A stretch of DNA of 26,296 nucleotides, from assembly GCA_033762055.1 (NCBI GenBank), contig JANRLZ010000037.1:1-26296 (forward strand), written 5' to 3'. The stretch is from M3007 sp033762055 (GTDB lineage: Bacteria > Bacteroidota > Bacteroidia > Chitinophagales > Saprospiraceae). The notes under the pieces are model-generated. The model worked only from the letters and a program-made list of their open reading frames with translations. It searched no databases and was not told where the DNA came from. How positions within the stretch are numbered: position 1 is the stretch's first letter; every line of letters starts with the position of its first letter. Both the position numbers and the translations under genes were made by a program. Shown one piece after another: positions 1-8,336 of this stretch.

Positions 1-1
1 C

Positions 2-145
2 GAAACGATGGTGTTTGAAGTCATTTCCGGCATGGAAACTGCTGTAAGTACCACCGGAAACACCAAACAAGGCGAAGAAGAAATTCCGGAAGTCAAAACT
101 TTCCCCTGTTCAGTATTCCAACGGGCTATCTTGAAAAAACAATAA
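2..145 (+). CDS. 3' end of an unidentified protein (partial)
   Basis: An open frame enters from the left edge and ends at TAA 143-145, giving the last 47 residues of a protein whose start lies outside the window. The tail is mixed and soluble-looking, with an acidic stretch (EEEIPE) followed by one Cys and a basic end (LKKQ). I do not recognise the family. No T9SS sorting domain and no membrane segment are visible in this part. The stop is 27 bp before the next start on the same strand, so the two genes are probably co-transcribed together with the HlyD gene that follows. The reading rests on the open frame and spacing only. Confidence 0.5.
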   Translation, partial: ETMVFEVISGMETAVSTTGNTKQGEEEIPEVKTFPCSVFQRAILKKQ

Positions 146-172
146 TCTACCTCCAAATGCCAAAAACCGGGT

Positions 173-1402
173 ATGTTCCAACATTCGATTTTTGTTTTAC
201 TCTTTATTTTTATAGCGGTAAAATCAAGCGCCCAACCCGGGCACGCTACCTATCGCGATACTTTTTGCGACAACCAGACGGTTTTTGTCATCAATCAGTT
301 CTTTGATGCAAGCAACCCGACAGCGACCATTGTGTTGCCAGGCGCAGGCTCCGGCGGAATTGACAGTGTGATTCATGTCGAACTGACTTTTAATGCCGCT
401 ATGGAAGCCACCCTGACACAGACACTTTGTGAGGGCGACACACTTTGGGTAAATGGAACGCCTTATCATGCCGGTTTCTTTATAGGAGAAGAGTTTATCG
501 AAAGTGGCTCCGTCAATGGCTGCGACAGCATTATTCATGTCAACTTAAACTTTCGAAAGGTATTCTACGATTTTGAACAGCCTATTTGCGAAGGCGATTC
601 TATTGTGGTGAATGGACATGTGTACACCGCTTTTAACCGCGTGGGCATGGAGGTGATTCCGAATGGTGTTTGCGACAGCATTATCCGGGTTAACCTGACC
701 GCTGTTCCAATCCCGTTTAGCGAAATTTATGATACGCTGTGTCCCGGCGAAACACGTGTTATCAACGGCAATGTCTATGACGCCGAAAACCGCATTGGTT
801 ATGAATTGCTCGATAATGCCGGCGCCAATGGTTGCGATTCATTAGTAAAAATCAGTATCACATACCGCGAATTGTGGGTGTATGTGGGTGAAGACACCGA
901 AATAATAAAAGGCGACACCATCTGTATCTCCACCCTTTATGGTATGACGCCGGTCAGTTTGCAGTGGTCGCCCCTGGCGCCGTGTCCCGATTCAAGTTGT
1001 TCGACGCAGTGTATAGCGCCGCTCTCGGCCATTTCTTTTACCTTGACTGCCGTGGATTCCACCGGTTGTGTGTTGAGCGATCAGATCAATATCCGGGTTT
1101 CGAATAAAAACCGGGTATATGCCCCGACCGTATTTAACCCGGATGCCGATTGGCCCAACAACCGCTTTTTCCTCGGCGCCGATAATGGTGTGCGACTGGT
1201 GCGCCGCCTATTTATCGCCGATCGTTGGGGCGAGTTGTTGTTCGATGTAAACGATATTTTCCCCGACAAACCTGACGCGGGTTGGGACGGCTATTATCGT
1301 GGACAAATCATGCATCCCGGGGCATATATTTTCTGGGCCGAACTCGAACGAATTGATGGTACTACGTTTATCGAAACCGGCTCTTTCAGCCTTGTTCGCT
1401 AA
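173..1402 (+). CDS. T9SS type B sorting domain protein with Cys-rich tandem repeats
   Basis: This is a 409-residue secreted protein. Residues 1-20 form a Sec signal peptide (hydrophobic core, cleavage near SSA-QP). Residues 32-231 hold four repeats of about 40-50 residues with the pattern C-x-G-[DE]...NG..Y......NGCDS[IL]..V.L. Cysteine pairs C86/C117, C139/C167 and C190/C221 probably form one disulfide per repeat. The first repeat has lost its second Cys (I63). A middle Cys-rich segment (C251-C299) follows. The last 95 residues match the gliding-motility-associated C-terminal domain (YAPTVFNP, ADRWGELLF, GWDGYYRG, PGAYIFWAE), the type B signal for T9SS export and surface attachment. The gene lies between a partial gene and the HlyD gene on the same strand. 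Function beyond a surface or secreted role is unknown. Confidence 0.88.
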   Translation: MFQHSIFVLLFIFIAVKSSAQPGHATYRDTFCDNQTVFVINQFFDASNPTATIVLPGAGSGGIDSVIHVELTFNAAMEATLTQTLCEGDTLWVNGTPYHAGFFIGEEFIESGSVNGCDSIIHVNLNFRKVFYDFEQPICEGDSIVVNGHVYTAFNRVGMEVIPNGVCDSIIRVNLTAVPIPFSEIYDTLCPGETRVINGNVYDAENRIGYELLDNAGANGCDSLVKISITYRELWVYVGEDTEIIKGDTICISTLYGMTPVSLQWSPLAPCPDSSCSTQCIAPLSAISFTLTAVDSTGCVLSDQINIRVSNKNRVYAPTVFNPDADWPNNRFFLGADNGVRLVRRLFIADRWGELLFDVNDIFPDKPDAGWDGYYRGQIMHPGAYIFWAELERIDGTTFIETGSFSLVR

Positions 1403-1452
1403 GCAGGACTAAACAAGTAACATAAACTCCCTTTACCTCACCCACCATCTCT

Positions 1453-2763
1453 ATGGCTGAACCACGCGATTTTGTCGAACTCCGTTCGGAGGAAGTGCAG
1501 GAAATCCTTGGAACGCCACCCAACTGGCTGGTGCAATGGGGGACTACCGCTGTTTTAATCGGATTTGGGTTGTTGCTGGGCGTAGCCTGGTTTGTCCGCT
1601 ACCCGGATGTGGTGGTTAGCGACAAACTCAGTATAACTACCGCTGATCCGCCGGTAGAGGTGGTGGCGCGCAGCGACGGGAGGGTGGCGCTGCTTCTGGT
1701 GCAAGACACTTCGATCGTTACAGAACGTCAGGCCCTGGCAGTTTTGCAAAATACGGCGAATTATGCCGATGTACAACGCCTTGATACCATGTTGACACAA
1801 TGGCAAAATTTGTCGGTGGATGCATTGCGGGAATTACAATATCCAGATAGTTTAAGGCTGGGCGAGTTGCAGGCCGACTATGCCCTTTTTGTACGAGATC
1901 TGGAAGATTTTAAATTTGGAAAAGCCAATCGTAGTAATTCGGTTCAGTTGAATATTGGCGGAATAGAACAGCAAATCAGTCAGTTGCAACAAAGTATTGC
2001 ATTTGAACAAAAGGCGCTCAAACGCATCAATGATCAGTTGAAGATCGCGGAGAATTTTTATGAACGGCAAAAAGACTTGTTCAAACAAAACATCATCTCC
2101 GAAATGAAACTGGAAGAAGAGCGCCTCAAACTGGCCGACATTGAGCGGCAGCGCGATGTTCATGAAGGCAATATTTTGGAAAAAAACCGCGAGATACTCA
2201 GTTTGCGCAACAGCATTCGATCGGCCAATATCGGCCAATCCGAAAATACGCAAAGTTCTTCCACCCGCTTGATGGCCAGCCTGAGGGCCTTGCGAAGCAC
2301 AGTAGATCAATGGATGCAAACCTATGTACTCACTGCGCCGATTGGAGGAAAAGTCGTGTTCAACGGACTGAATTTACAACAATACGTCCGTCAGGGCGAA
2401 TCTGTCATGACGATAGTGCCACAGAGCACGGACAAAATTGTAGGGCGTGTTCAGTTGCCTGTTGAAAAAAGCGGCAAAGTAAACGTAGGACAAGCGGTAC
2501 TTATCAAGCTCGAAAATTATCCGTTTCAGGAATTTGGCATGCTCAGAGGCAAGGTGGCTTCCAAGTCGCCGGTGCCACGCAATCGCGAATACACCATTAT
2601 TGTTGACGACTTGGAAGTGACCCGATCAGGAAAACTACGCACCAGTTCGCAAAAAGAAATTCAGTTTGAACAACAATTACTTGGTTCGGTGGAGATTATC
2701 ACCGACGACAAAGGGTTTCTGGAACGGGTTTTGGAACAAATAAGCGCTGGTTTCCAGCGTTGA
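1453..2763 (+). CDS. HlyD-family periplasmic adaptor subunit (membrane fusion protein)
   Basis: This 436-residue protein has the architecture of the adaptor that links an inner-membrane ABC exporter to an outer-membrane channel in type I or bacteriocin-type export. One transmembrane helix lies at about residues 30-48 after a short cytoplasmic tail. Two half lipoyl/biotinyl-like segments (about 66-100 and 292-323, the second containing TAPIGGKVVFNG and VRQGESVMTIVP) flank a long coiled-coil hairpin at about 138-289. A beta-barrel and membrane-proximal region follows (about 327-436). The gene starts 50 bp after the upstream T9SS gene. No ABC ATPase or TolC-like gene is visible here, so partners must lie to the left or elsewhere. 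The 3' end converges, with only 5 bp between stop codons, on the coiled-coil gene. Confidence 0.9.
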   Translation: MAEPRDFVELRSEEVQEILGTPPNWLVQWGTTAVLIGFGLLLGVAWFVRYPDVVVSDKLSITTADPPVEVVARSDGRVALLLVQDTSIVTERQALAVLQNTANYADVQRLDTMLTQWQNLSVDALRELQYPDSLRLGELQADYALFVRDLEDFKFGKANRSNSVQLNIGGIEQQISQLQQSIAFEQKALKRINDQLKIAENFYERQKDLFKQNIISEMKLEEERLKLADIERQRDVHEGNILEKNREILSLRNSIRSANIGQSENTQSSSTRLMASLRALRSTVDQWMQTYVLTAPIGGKVVFNGLNLQQYVRQGESVMTIVPQSTDKIVGRVQLPVEKSGKVNVGQAVLIKLENYPFQEFGMLRGKVASKSPVPRNREYTIIVDDLEVTRSGKLRTSSQKEIQFEQQLLGSVEIITDDKGFLERVLEQISAGFQR

Positions 2764-2768
2764 GACGA

Positions 2769-5765
2769 TCAGTCTTTCTTTTTCAATTTTTCGGCTTCTT
2801 CTTTCAATTTAACCAATTCTTCCTGGGCCTTTTTAATATCGGCCTGGAGTTGGGTGAGTTTTTGCTGTTCGGCAGTCTGCATTTGTCGGGTGGTTTCCAG
2901 GTCCTGTTTAATACGGCCGATTTCCTCGGCGGCTTGTGCCCGCACATCGGCGATGCTTTTTCCTTCATTTTCGCGTACGGCTGCGATATTGGCAGCGGCA
3001 TCCTGACGGGCTTTTTGAACCCCTTCGGCGGCTTCTTTTTGCGCCAGTCCGATTTCTTCGGCCGTTTTTTTCCGTGCTTCGGCGGTTTCGGCGGCGTACT
3101 GGGTGCGTTTTGCTTCTGCGTCTTTGCGGGCGTTTGCGACTTCAGTGGCAGCGCGTTCGCGCGCATCCGTTACTTCTTTGCGGGCGCGTTCCTGTGCATC
3201 GGCGACTTCCTTGGCAAAACCGGCCTTTTTATCGTCGGCCTCTCGTTTTGCGAGTGCAATTGCTTCGATGGCTTGTTGTTTGGCGGCGGCTACTTCTTTG
3301 GCACTGCTTTCGCGGGCGGCGGCTACTGCGCTGGCGGCTTCTTCTTTGGCCTTGCCGACGGCTTCGGCGCTGATTTGTTTTTCGCGTGCGGCGGCTTCCC
3401 GTGCGGCTTTTACTTCTTCGGCGCCTTTCTGGTTGGCTTCAGCAATTTCATTGGCGGCTTTTTGCCTTGCTTCGGCCACATCGTTGGCCAATTTTTGTCG
3501 TACGGTTGCACTGTTTTCACGTGCCAGCCGAACGCTGTCTGCCTCGGCGGTTTTTACCGCCAGGAGGGCCTGTGCGCTTTGTTTTTTTGCTTCTGCCACG
3601 GTGTTGGCCGACTCCTGTTGGGCGCGTACGGCGGCTTCCCTTGCAACGGCGATTTCATTGGCCGCCTTTTCTTTGGCGGCTGCAATTTCTGCGGCGGCTT
3701 TTTCGCGTGATGCGACCACTTCCCCGGCGGAGGAAGAGGTGGTTTCCTGTTGTTTTTTCTTGGCATCGGCCACGGCAGCGGCGGCTTCTGCCTGGATTTG
3801 TTTGATTTTTTCTTCGGCGGTCTGTTTGGAGGCGGCGACTTCTGTTGCGTATTGTTTTTGGGCTTCGCCTGCTTTGCTATTTGCCTCCTGTACGCGCGTG
3901 CGCGCTTCTTCCTGGGCTTTAACGACCTCTTGCGCACTGCGCTCCCGGGCACGTTGCACTTCGGCGGCGCATTCTTGCTGTACTTTCGCCTGTTGTTCTT
4001 TGGCGGCAGCGATGGATTTGGCCAGTTCTGCCTGTATGCGGGCGATTTCTTCCTCTGCTTTTTTCCGGGAGGCTGCTACTTCAATGGCAATGCTGTCACG
4101 CTGACTTTTAGAACGAGCCTGTGCATCAGCAATGGCCTTGGCGGATTCTTCCTGTACCTGTTGAACAGTCTGCGAGGCTTTCTGGCGACTTTCAGCCACT
4201 TGTTTGGCGATGTTGGCCTTTTCTTCGTTGGCAATTTGTTGTTGTTTGGCTACCTCTTCCCGTATACGTCCGATTTCTTCGCTGGCGCCCTTACGTGCAT
4301 CAGCGACTTCAGTAGCAAACCCTTCTTTTTGTTTGGCGACATTTTCCTTGATGTCGGCCAGTTCGTTGGCTGAATTTTGTTGTACCAGGGCTTTCTCTTC
4401 AGCGGCTTTGCGGCGGCTTTCGGCGAGATCGGAGGCGATTTTTTGTTTTTCGAGCACGGAATTCTCCCGTGTTTTGAGAATTTCGTTGGCAGCGTCTTCG
4501 CGGGCTTTAAGTATTTGGTCGGCGGCGGCGCGTTTGCCTTCGGCAACGTCTACCGTAGTTTTTGAAGCCTCTTGCTTAGCGGTCTCGCGTGCTTCTGCGA
4601 CCATTTTGGCATTTTCTTCCCGGATTCGTTTTAATTCTTCATCCGCATTGGTACGTGCCGAAGCAACTTCATCGCCGTATTGCAATTTGGCCTGTTCCAG
4701 TTTCTCCTTAACCATCGAAATTTCTTTGGCGGCATTTTCACGCGCTTTTTTTACTTCTTCCGAGGATGCAATACGTGCTTTCTGGATTTCCTCTCCGGCT
4801 TGGCGGCGCGCATCTTCTACATTGGCGTTTATTTTTACGACTGCCGAATCGGCTTTGGCTTTACTTTGAGAAATAGCAGCCTGTGCTTCTGCTTTTGCTT
4901 TTTCAATTTCTGCCAGACTGGCTTTACGGGCATCCAGTACTTCGTTGGAATATTCCAGTTTTTTGGCGTTGGCGGCTTCGCGGGCAGCAGCGACTTCTTG
5001 CTGTAATTGCGCTTTAATGGCCTCGCCGCGCTCTTTCTCCGCTTTGATTTCTGCGCGGATTTTTTCTTTTGTTTTCTCCAGTTCGGAGCGCAAGGCGGTT
5101 AGTTCGGCATCACCGCCTCCGGAAGCAGAAGCAGCGCCGCCTGTTGATGGCTTCGTTCCGCCTGCCGCCGGCTTCGTTCCACCGCTTCCAGGCGCAGCAG
5201 GTTCCGGCTTGGTGACGGAAGCCCCCGGCGTATCCACGACCGACATTTTATCGAGAATGGAGTTAAAACAATTGACCAATCCTTTAAACTCCCCCTGGCG
5301 GTCGGAATTGATGGTAAACTTGTATTTCTGCCGGTCAACGAAATTGATAAAATTGATCCCTGTTATGTTCGATCCGGCCAGCCATTCCACTGCTTCAAGA
5401 TCAAGACGGAGGTTGTTGCGGTGCGTAGGTACGGCGCCGGCAACCAGCTCGTCCATCCCGGTAAATTTGTAGGCGCGTTCTTTACCGGCAGCATCAACAA
5501 ACACGACCTGATCGTCCTGATTGAACTCAATACCACCCTGCGAGGTAAAGCGTGCAAAAATGCCCTTTTCATTGGTGAAAAACTCAATGAAGTAAGTATA
5601 TCCGCCACGAATCACCACACTCAGGGTAGAAGTATGGGCAATCTGAATACCGGAAATCTTTTTGTTTTCCTTGATCACTTTGGTGCAGTCTTGCGCAGTC
5701 AGATTTTTGGGACAAAACAACGAAAGCAGAAAAAGAAGGAGTACGGAACGGAAGAAAGGCTGCAT
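2769..5765 (-). CDS. Exported giant hendecad-repeat coiled-coil protein
   Basis: I place the start at ATG 5763-5765, giving 998 residues, because residues 1-25 then form a clear Sec signal peptide ending LTAQ; an in-frame ATG 78 bp further upstream adds only a non-signal leader. Residues 26-175 form a predicted beta-rich globular domain with two cysteines (C27, C166). A Gly/Pro/Thr/Ser/Ala linker covers about 178-219. Residues 220-998 are one continuous Ala/Glu/Lys/Arg-rich helix. Its units are mostly 11 residues long (AAxxIxxAxxx type), grouped into superunits of about 39-40 residues that often begin with a K/R-x-x-F/Y-A signature. There is no T9SS sorting domain and no second membrane segment, so a periplasmic location is inferred. 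No named family is recognised. At 0.148 nm per residue the rod would be about 115 nm long. Confidence 0.85.
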   Translation of the reverse strand: MQPFFRSVLLLFLLSLFCPKNLTAQDCTKVIKENKKISGIQIAHTSTLSVVIRGGYTYFIEFFTNEKGIFARFTSQGGIEFNQDDQVVFVDAAGKERAYKFTGMDELVAGAVPTHRNNLRLDLEAVEWLAGSNITGINFINFVDRQKYKFTINSDRQGEFKGLVNCFNSILDKMSVVDTPGASVTKPEPAAPGSGGTKPAAGGTKPSTGGAASASGGGDAELTALRSELEKTKEKIRAEIKAEKERGEAIKAQLQQEVAAAREAANAKKLEYSNEVLDARKASLAEIEKAKAEAQAAISQSKAKADSAVVKINANVEDARRQAGEEIQKARIASSEEVKKARENAAKEISMVKEKLEQAKLQYGDEVASARTNADEELKRIREENAKMVAEARETAKQEASKTTVDVAEGKRAAADQILKAREDAANEILKTRENSVLEKQKIASDLAESRRKAAEEKALVQQNSANELADIKENVAKQKEGFATEVADARKGASEEIGRIREEVAKQQQIANEEKANIAKQVAESRQKASQTVQQVQEESAKAIADAQARSKSQRDSIAIEVAASRKKAEEEIARIQAELAKSIAAAKEQQAKVQQECAAEVQRARERSAQEVVKAQEEARTRVQEANSKAGEAQKQYATEVAASKQTAEEKIKQIQAEAAAAVADAKKKQQETTSSSAGEVVASREKAAAEIAAAKEKAANEIAVAREAAVRAQQESANTVAEAKKQSAQALLAVKTAEADSVRLARENSATVRQKLANDVAEARQKAANEIAEANQKGAEEVKAAREAAAREKQISAEAVGKAKEEAASAVAAARESSAKEVAAAKQQAIEAIALAKREADDKKAGFAKEVADAQERARKEVTDARERAATEVANARKDAEAKRTQYAAETAEARKKTAEEIGLAQKEAAEGVQKARQDAAANIAAVRENEGKSIADVRAQAAEEIGRIKQDLETTRQMQTAEQQKLTQLQADIKKAQEELVKLKEEAEKLKKKD
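3000..5100 (-). repeat. Degenerate hendecad and 39-40-residue coding superrepeat
   Basis: Within the coiled-coil gene the protein repeats 11-residue units such as AAEEIGLAQKE, AAEGVQKARQD and AAANIAAVREN. A superunit of about 39-40 residues (three hendecads plus a shorter segment) recurs, marked by KAGFAKEV, RTQYAAET, KEGFATEV, QKQYATEV and KLEYSNEV. One superunit is 50 residues, consistent with one extra 11-residue unit. The DNA is degenerate, not identical, so the duplications are old. Boundaries are approximate. Confidence 0.7.
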
Positions 5766-6123
5766 GACTGATTGTGTGTAAATAGGTTGGAGAAAACAGG
5801 GCAAAATCGGGTTTTTACTTACATCATTTTGATTTTCAATCAATTAATTGAGTTAATCGCCTCTAAAAAAGAGGTAAAATGATGCAAATCTGGCGTAAGG
5901 CGGGGCAATTTATAGAATTTTTCAAGGCCGCAAACGAAAGATGCTGCGAACAACGCTTGCGTTGCCCGAATTTTAAGAATTGATTAATAAGCGAAGCCAA
6001 ATATTGCGCGGAAATAGACCCGCAAATGTGCGGCAAGATGCCGTTTTCAGCGCATGGTCATTTTGTACCAAATGGAACATTGGCGGCTTGTACCAGGCGC
6101 GAAAAGAAAGGGTGGTACGAAAT
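5766..6123. other. 358-bp intergenic region without a supported gene
   Basis: The region lies upstream of the coiled-coil gene and downstream of the Bacteroidota lipoprotein gene, both on the minus strand. It is AT-rich near the coiled-coil gene. It holds short dyads: TTGATT-TTC-AATCAA near 5830-5843, CAATTAATTG at 5841-5850, CCTCT-A5-AGAGG near 5860-5874, and CAACGC-TT-GCGTTG at 5951-5964. Two copies of TTGTACCA occur near 6062-6098. I found no exact TAnnTTTG element facing the coiled-coil gene and no convincing terminator for the lipoprotein gene. A plus-strand open frame from 5980 runs into the lipoprotein gene and looks spurious. Confidence 0.5.
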
Positions 6124-7032
6124 TTAAAAACGCAGTTTCAGAGAGTCGCGCAGGGGAGCGTGCGCATTATCGTGTTCCGCCCAGTAGGCGCTTTTTCGTG
6201 TACTTTTAAGCGTGCCGGAACTCACCATTTTGCCTTGAATATTTTCCTCCCAACCCAGGATTTTGTGGGGGAAATTGGTTTCAAATCGAATGGTCAAACT
6301 GCGGGCGATATCGGTATAAACGACGCGTAAGGTGCTTTCCAAATTACCTTTTTCCAACTGAATATCAGCCATTTGTACGGAAGGTGACTGATGACGCAGT
6401 CGTACATACAGTGCCGATGGCTGTAGTTTTATTTTTCCCGAAGGCAGTGCATCCGGGTTCAGGCGAAGACGCGTCCAGAGTTCGTCTTCAAGCATGACGC
6501 GTGGCAGGGTAAGGTCCTGATCGCCCTCCTGTTCGAAATAGGAATATCCCTGAAGGCGGTATGTTTCATTACCCAGGTTGGTTTGCATAAAAACATGGCC
6601 GCACCAATCCTGTACGCTTGTTGTTGCCTTCAGGGTAGGTTCGCCGCTGACCGGTGTAAATACCGATTGCATGAGCGAATAATCGTAAATTCCGGTGTGA
6701 AAACGACGTATGGCATTGAGTTTGAGTACCGGCAGGCGATCGGTAGCTGCGCTGGAAGGGTAATCGAGTTTAACCTGTTTACTGCGCGAAAAATCTTCGG
6801 TAACAAACACGTTTACCTGTTCCGCCTGACGCATTTCTCCATATCGCTCCTGTTCCACATCATACGTACAAATTTCTGCCTGACCTGCGTACCAGTAAGT
6901 ATTGAAGCCTGCCGGCAATTGAATCGCCGGTGTAACATTCTCTGTAGATATGGAAGGAGACGGCTTTTCGGCGCAATTTTGACCTGAAAGCAAGGCGCCG
7001 GCAAACAAGGTAACAGAAAGGTGAAATTTCAT
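6124..7032 (-). CDS. Bacteroidota conserved lipoprotein-like protein (family often misnamed 'septum formation inhibitor Maf')
   Basis: The 302-residue protein matches a widespread Bacteroidota family by its motif order: FNTYWYAGQAEI, ERYGEMRQAEQVNVFVTEDF, VLKLNAIRRFHTGIYDYSLM, VQDWCGHVFMQ, SYFEQEGDQD, DELWTRLRLNP and a C-terminal AYWAEH...LRDSL. Databases often call this family 'septum formation inhibitor Maf', but no Maf nucleotide pyrophosphatase motif is visible and the name looks transferred in error. The N-terminus has a hydrophobic stretch followed by Cys20, so a lipoprotein or Sec signal is likely although the lipobox (GQNC) is poor. The start is 21 bp after the folE stop, so it is probably the third gene of the pterin operon. 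Molecular function is unknown. Confidence 0.8.
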   Translation of the reverse strand: MKFHLSVTLFAGALLSGQNCAEKPSPSISTENVTPAIQLPAGFNTYWYAGQAEICTYDVEQERYGEMRQAEQVNVFVTEDFSRSKQVKLDYPSSAATDRLPVLKLNAIRRFHTGIYDYSLMQSVFTPVSGEPTLKATTSVQDWCGHVFMQTNLGNETYRLQGYSYFEQEGDQDLTLPRVMLEDELWTRLRLNPDALPSGKIKLQPSALYVRLRHQSPSVQMADIQLEKGNLESTLRVVYTDIARSLTIRFETNFPHKILGWEENIQGKMVSSGTLKSTRKSAYWAEHDNAHAPLRDSLKLRF

Positions 7033-7053
7033 AGCGGTAGTATTAATGCAACA

Positions 7054-7650
7054 TCAGTGCAATTTACTTCCAATGAGGCGTAAAAATTCGCTGCGTGTTT
7101 CATTCTTCAAAAACTGCCCGGTAAATGCTGAAGTTGTGGTCAGCGAATTTTGTTTTTGCACGCCGCGCATCATCATGCACATGTGGTGTGCTTCGATCAC
7201 GACAGCCACTCCCAGCGGCTGCAGGGTGTCCTGTATGACATCGCGTATTTCAATGGTGAGGCGTTCCTGCACCTGAAGCCTGCGGGCAAAAATATCAACG
7301 ACGCGCGGTATTTTACTGAGGCCGACGATGTGACCATTGGGGATGTAAGCCACATGTGCCTTGCCGAAAAATGGCAAAATGTGATGTTCGCAGAGAGAGT
7401 AAAGTTCAATGTCTTTTACCAGCACCATTTCGCTGTAATCTTCCCGAAACATGGCTGAACGCAGTACGGCCGAAGCATCCTGTCCGTAACCCTGGGTGAG
7501 AAACTGCATGGCTTTTGCCGCCCGTTCCGGCGTTTTTGCAAGACCTTCACGTCCGGTATCTTCACCGAGAAGTGAAAGGATGTTGTGATAATCCTGTTGC
7601 AAACTTTCGGTCCGAGAAGGATCGTAATTGTCCGACTTTTTGTTTCCCAT
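7054..7650 (-). CDS. folE: GTP cyclohydrolase I
   Basis: FolE converts GTP to 7,8-dihydroneopterin triphosphate plus formate, the first step of folate, tetrahydrobiopterin and queuosine synthesis, in the cytoplasm. With the start at ATG 7648-7650 it is 198 residues, normal for the family. Zinc ligands are visible as C87 and H90 in LCEHHILPF and C158 in AHHMCMMMRG. The phosphate-binding and catalytic segments (GLSKIPRVV, RLQVQERLT, TTSAFTGQF) are intact. An in-frame ATG at 7690-7692 would add 14 residues and overlap the preceding gene by 23 bp; the shorter start leaves a 19-bp gap and is preferred, but the longer start cannot be excluded. It is the second gene of a likely three-gene operon. 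Confidence 0.95.
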   Translation of the reverse strand: MGNKKSDNYDPSRTESLQQDYHNILSLLGEDTGREGLAKTPERAAKAMQFLTQGYGQDASAVLRSAMFREDYSEMVLVKDIELYSLCEHHILPFFGKAHVAYIPNGHIVGLSKIPRVVDIFARRLQVQERLTIEIRDVIQDTLQPLGVAVVIEAHHMCMMMRGVQKQNSLTTTSAFTGQFLKNETRSEFLRLIGSKLH

Positions 7651-7669
7651 GATTTGATCTGTAAAGGGG

Positions 7670-8086
7670 TTATTCCCCGTAGTATTCGGCATAAATCGTC
7701 TCGGTTTCCCATAACTTCACTGCGTGAAGTTGGCATGGGAAATTTTCTAGGGCTTTTGCAAGCCGCTGCCAGATCAGGATAACAAGATTTTCGGTGGTAG
7801 GTTGAAGGCCGGTCGGGATAAATTCAACATCGAGATTCAGGTTGCTGTGATCGAGGTGTTCGGTCACTTCCTCCCGGATAATGACGCTCAATTTTTTTAC
7901 ATCCATCACAAATCCGGTCAAAGGATCGGGCCGACCTTTAATCGTGACGTGCAGGGAATAATTGTGGCCGTGCCAGTTCTTGTTTGCGCATTTGCCGAAC
8001 ACTTCCAGATTTTGTTCATCCGACCATTCAGCCACCCATAGTTTGTGGGCAGCGTTGAAACGTTCGATGCGTGTAATATAAACCAT
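7670..8086 (-). CDS. 6-pyruvoyl-tetrahydropterin synthase / QueD-family protein
   Basis: This 138-residue protein belongs to the PTPS/QueD fold and uses dihydroneopterin triphosphate, the product of the adjacent FolE. Zinc-binding histidines are H14 (FNAAHKL), H39 and H41 (WHGHNY). The catalytic Cys is C33 in GKCANKNWHGHN, the spacing seen in 6-pyruvoyl-tetrahydropterin synthases. The D79-H80 pair (LDHSNLNLD), TTEN at 97-100 and E127 (WETET) are present. It could make 6-carboxytetrahydropterin for queuosine or 6-pyruvoyl-tetrahydropterin; the sequence does not decide, and no other queuosine genes are in the window. It is the first gene of the operon and has a candidate TAnnTTTG promoter upstream. 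Confidence 0.92.
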   Translation of the reverse strand: MVYITRIERFNAAHKLWVAEWSDEQNLEVFGKCANKNWHGHNYSLHVTIKGRPDPLTGFVMDVKKLSVIIREEVTEHLDHSNLNLDVEFIPTGLQPTTENLVILIWQRLAKALENFPCQLHAVKLWETETIYAEYYGE

Positions 8087-8131
8087 TCTCTTTCAGTATG
8101 TTTGCACATTCAATTTTGGTCTTTGGGTGGG

Positions 8132-8139
8132 CAAAATTA
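8132..8139 (-). promoter_or_regulatory. Bacteroidota -7 element for the pterin operon
   Basis: The minus strand reads TAATTTTG, an exact match to the Bacteroidota -7 consensus TAnnTTTG, 45 bp upstream of the PTPS start codon. No clear TTG -33 element is present at the usual distance. It would drive the PTPS-folE-lipoprotein operon. Confidence 0.5.
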
Positions 8140-8336
8140 GGGCGAAAAGATGGTTTTTACCGGAAAGTAAGCGTGCATTTGTACAAATTTTCGGTTGTGC
8201 AAATACTCCCATTGATCCCCCGGCTTCCGCCATTGATCTAAAAAGACACCAACGTGAAGCCGACTGCCCGTCTTTTGCCGGAATGCACCCAAGGTTTTTT
8301 TCTTCAATGCCTGTCAGGCATGGCTATCCAACGGAC

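Noticed and set aside
2760..4869. Several long plus-strand open frames opposite the coiled-coil gene (for example 2760-3710 and 3103-4104)
   Set aside because: They are antisense to a gene of extreme Ala/Glu/Lys composition, whose codons read in reverse rarely give stops. Their translations are low-complexity Phe/Gly or Ala/Ser runs with no family features.
5980..6330. Plus-strand open frame of 116 codons
   Set aside because: Its second half is antisense to the Bacteroidota lipoprotein gene, and the translation shows no domain or signal.
6124..7032. Calling this gene a Maf septum formation inhibitor
   Set aside because: The name is common for this family in databases, but the protein has a secretion-type N-terminus and none of the Maf nucleotide pyrophosphatase motifs.
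8127..8336. Extended N-terminus for the histidine kinase
   Set aside because: The 70 extra residues overlap the promoter region of the divergent operon and look like untranslated leader; ATG 8337 directly precedes the membrane domain.
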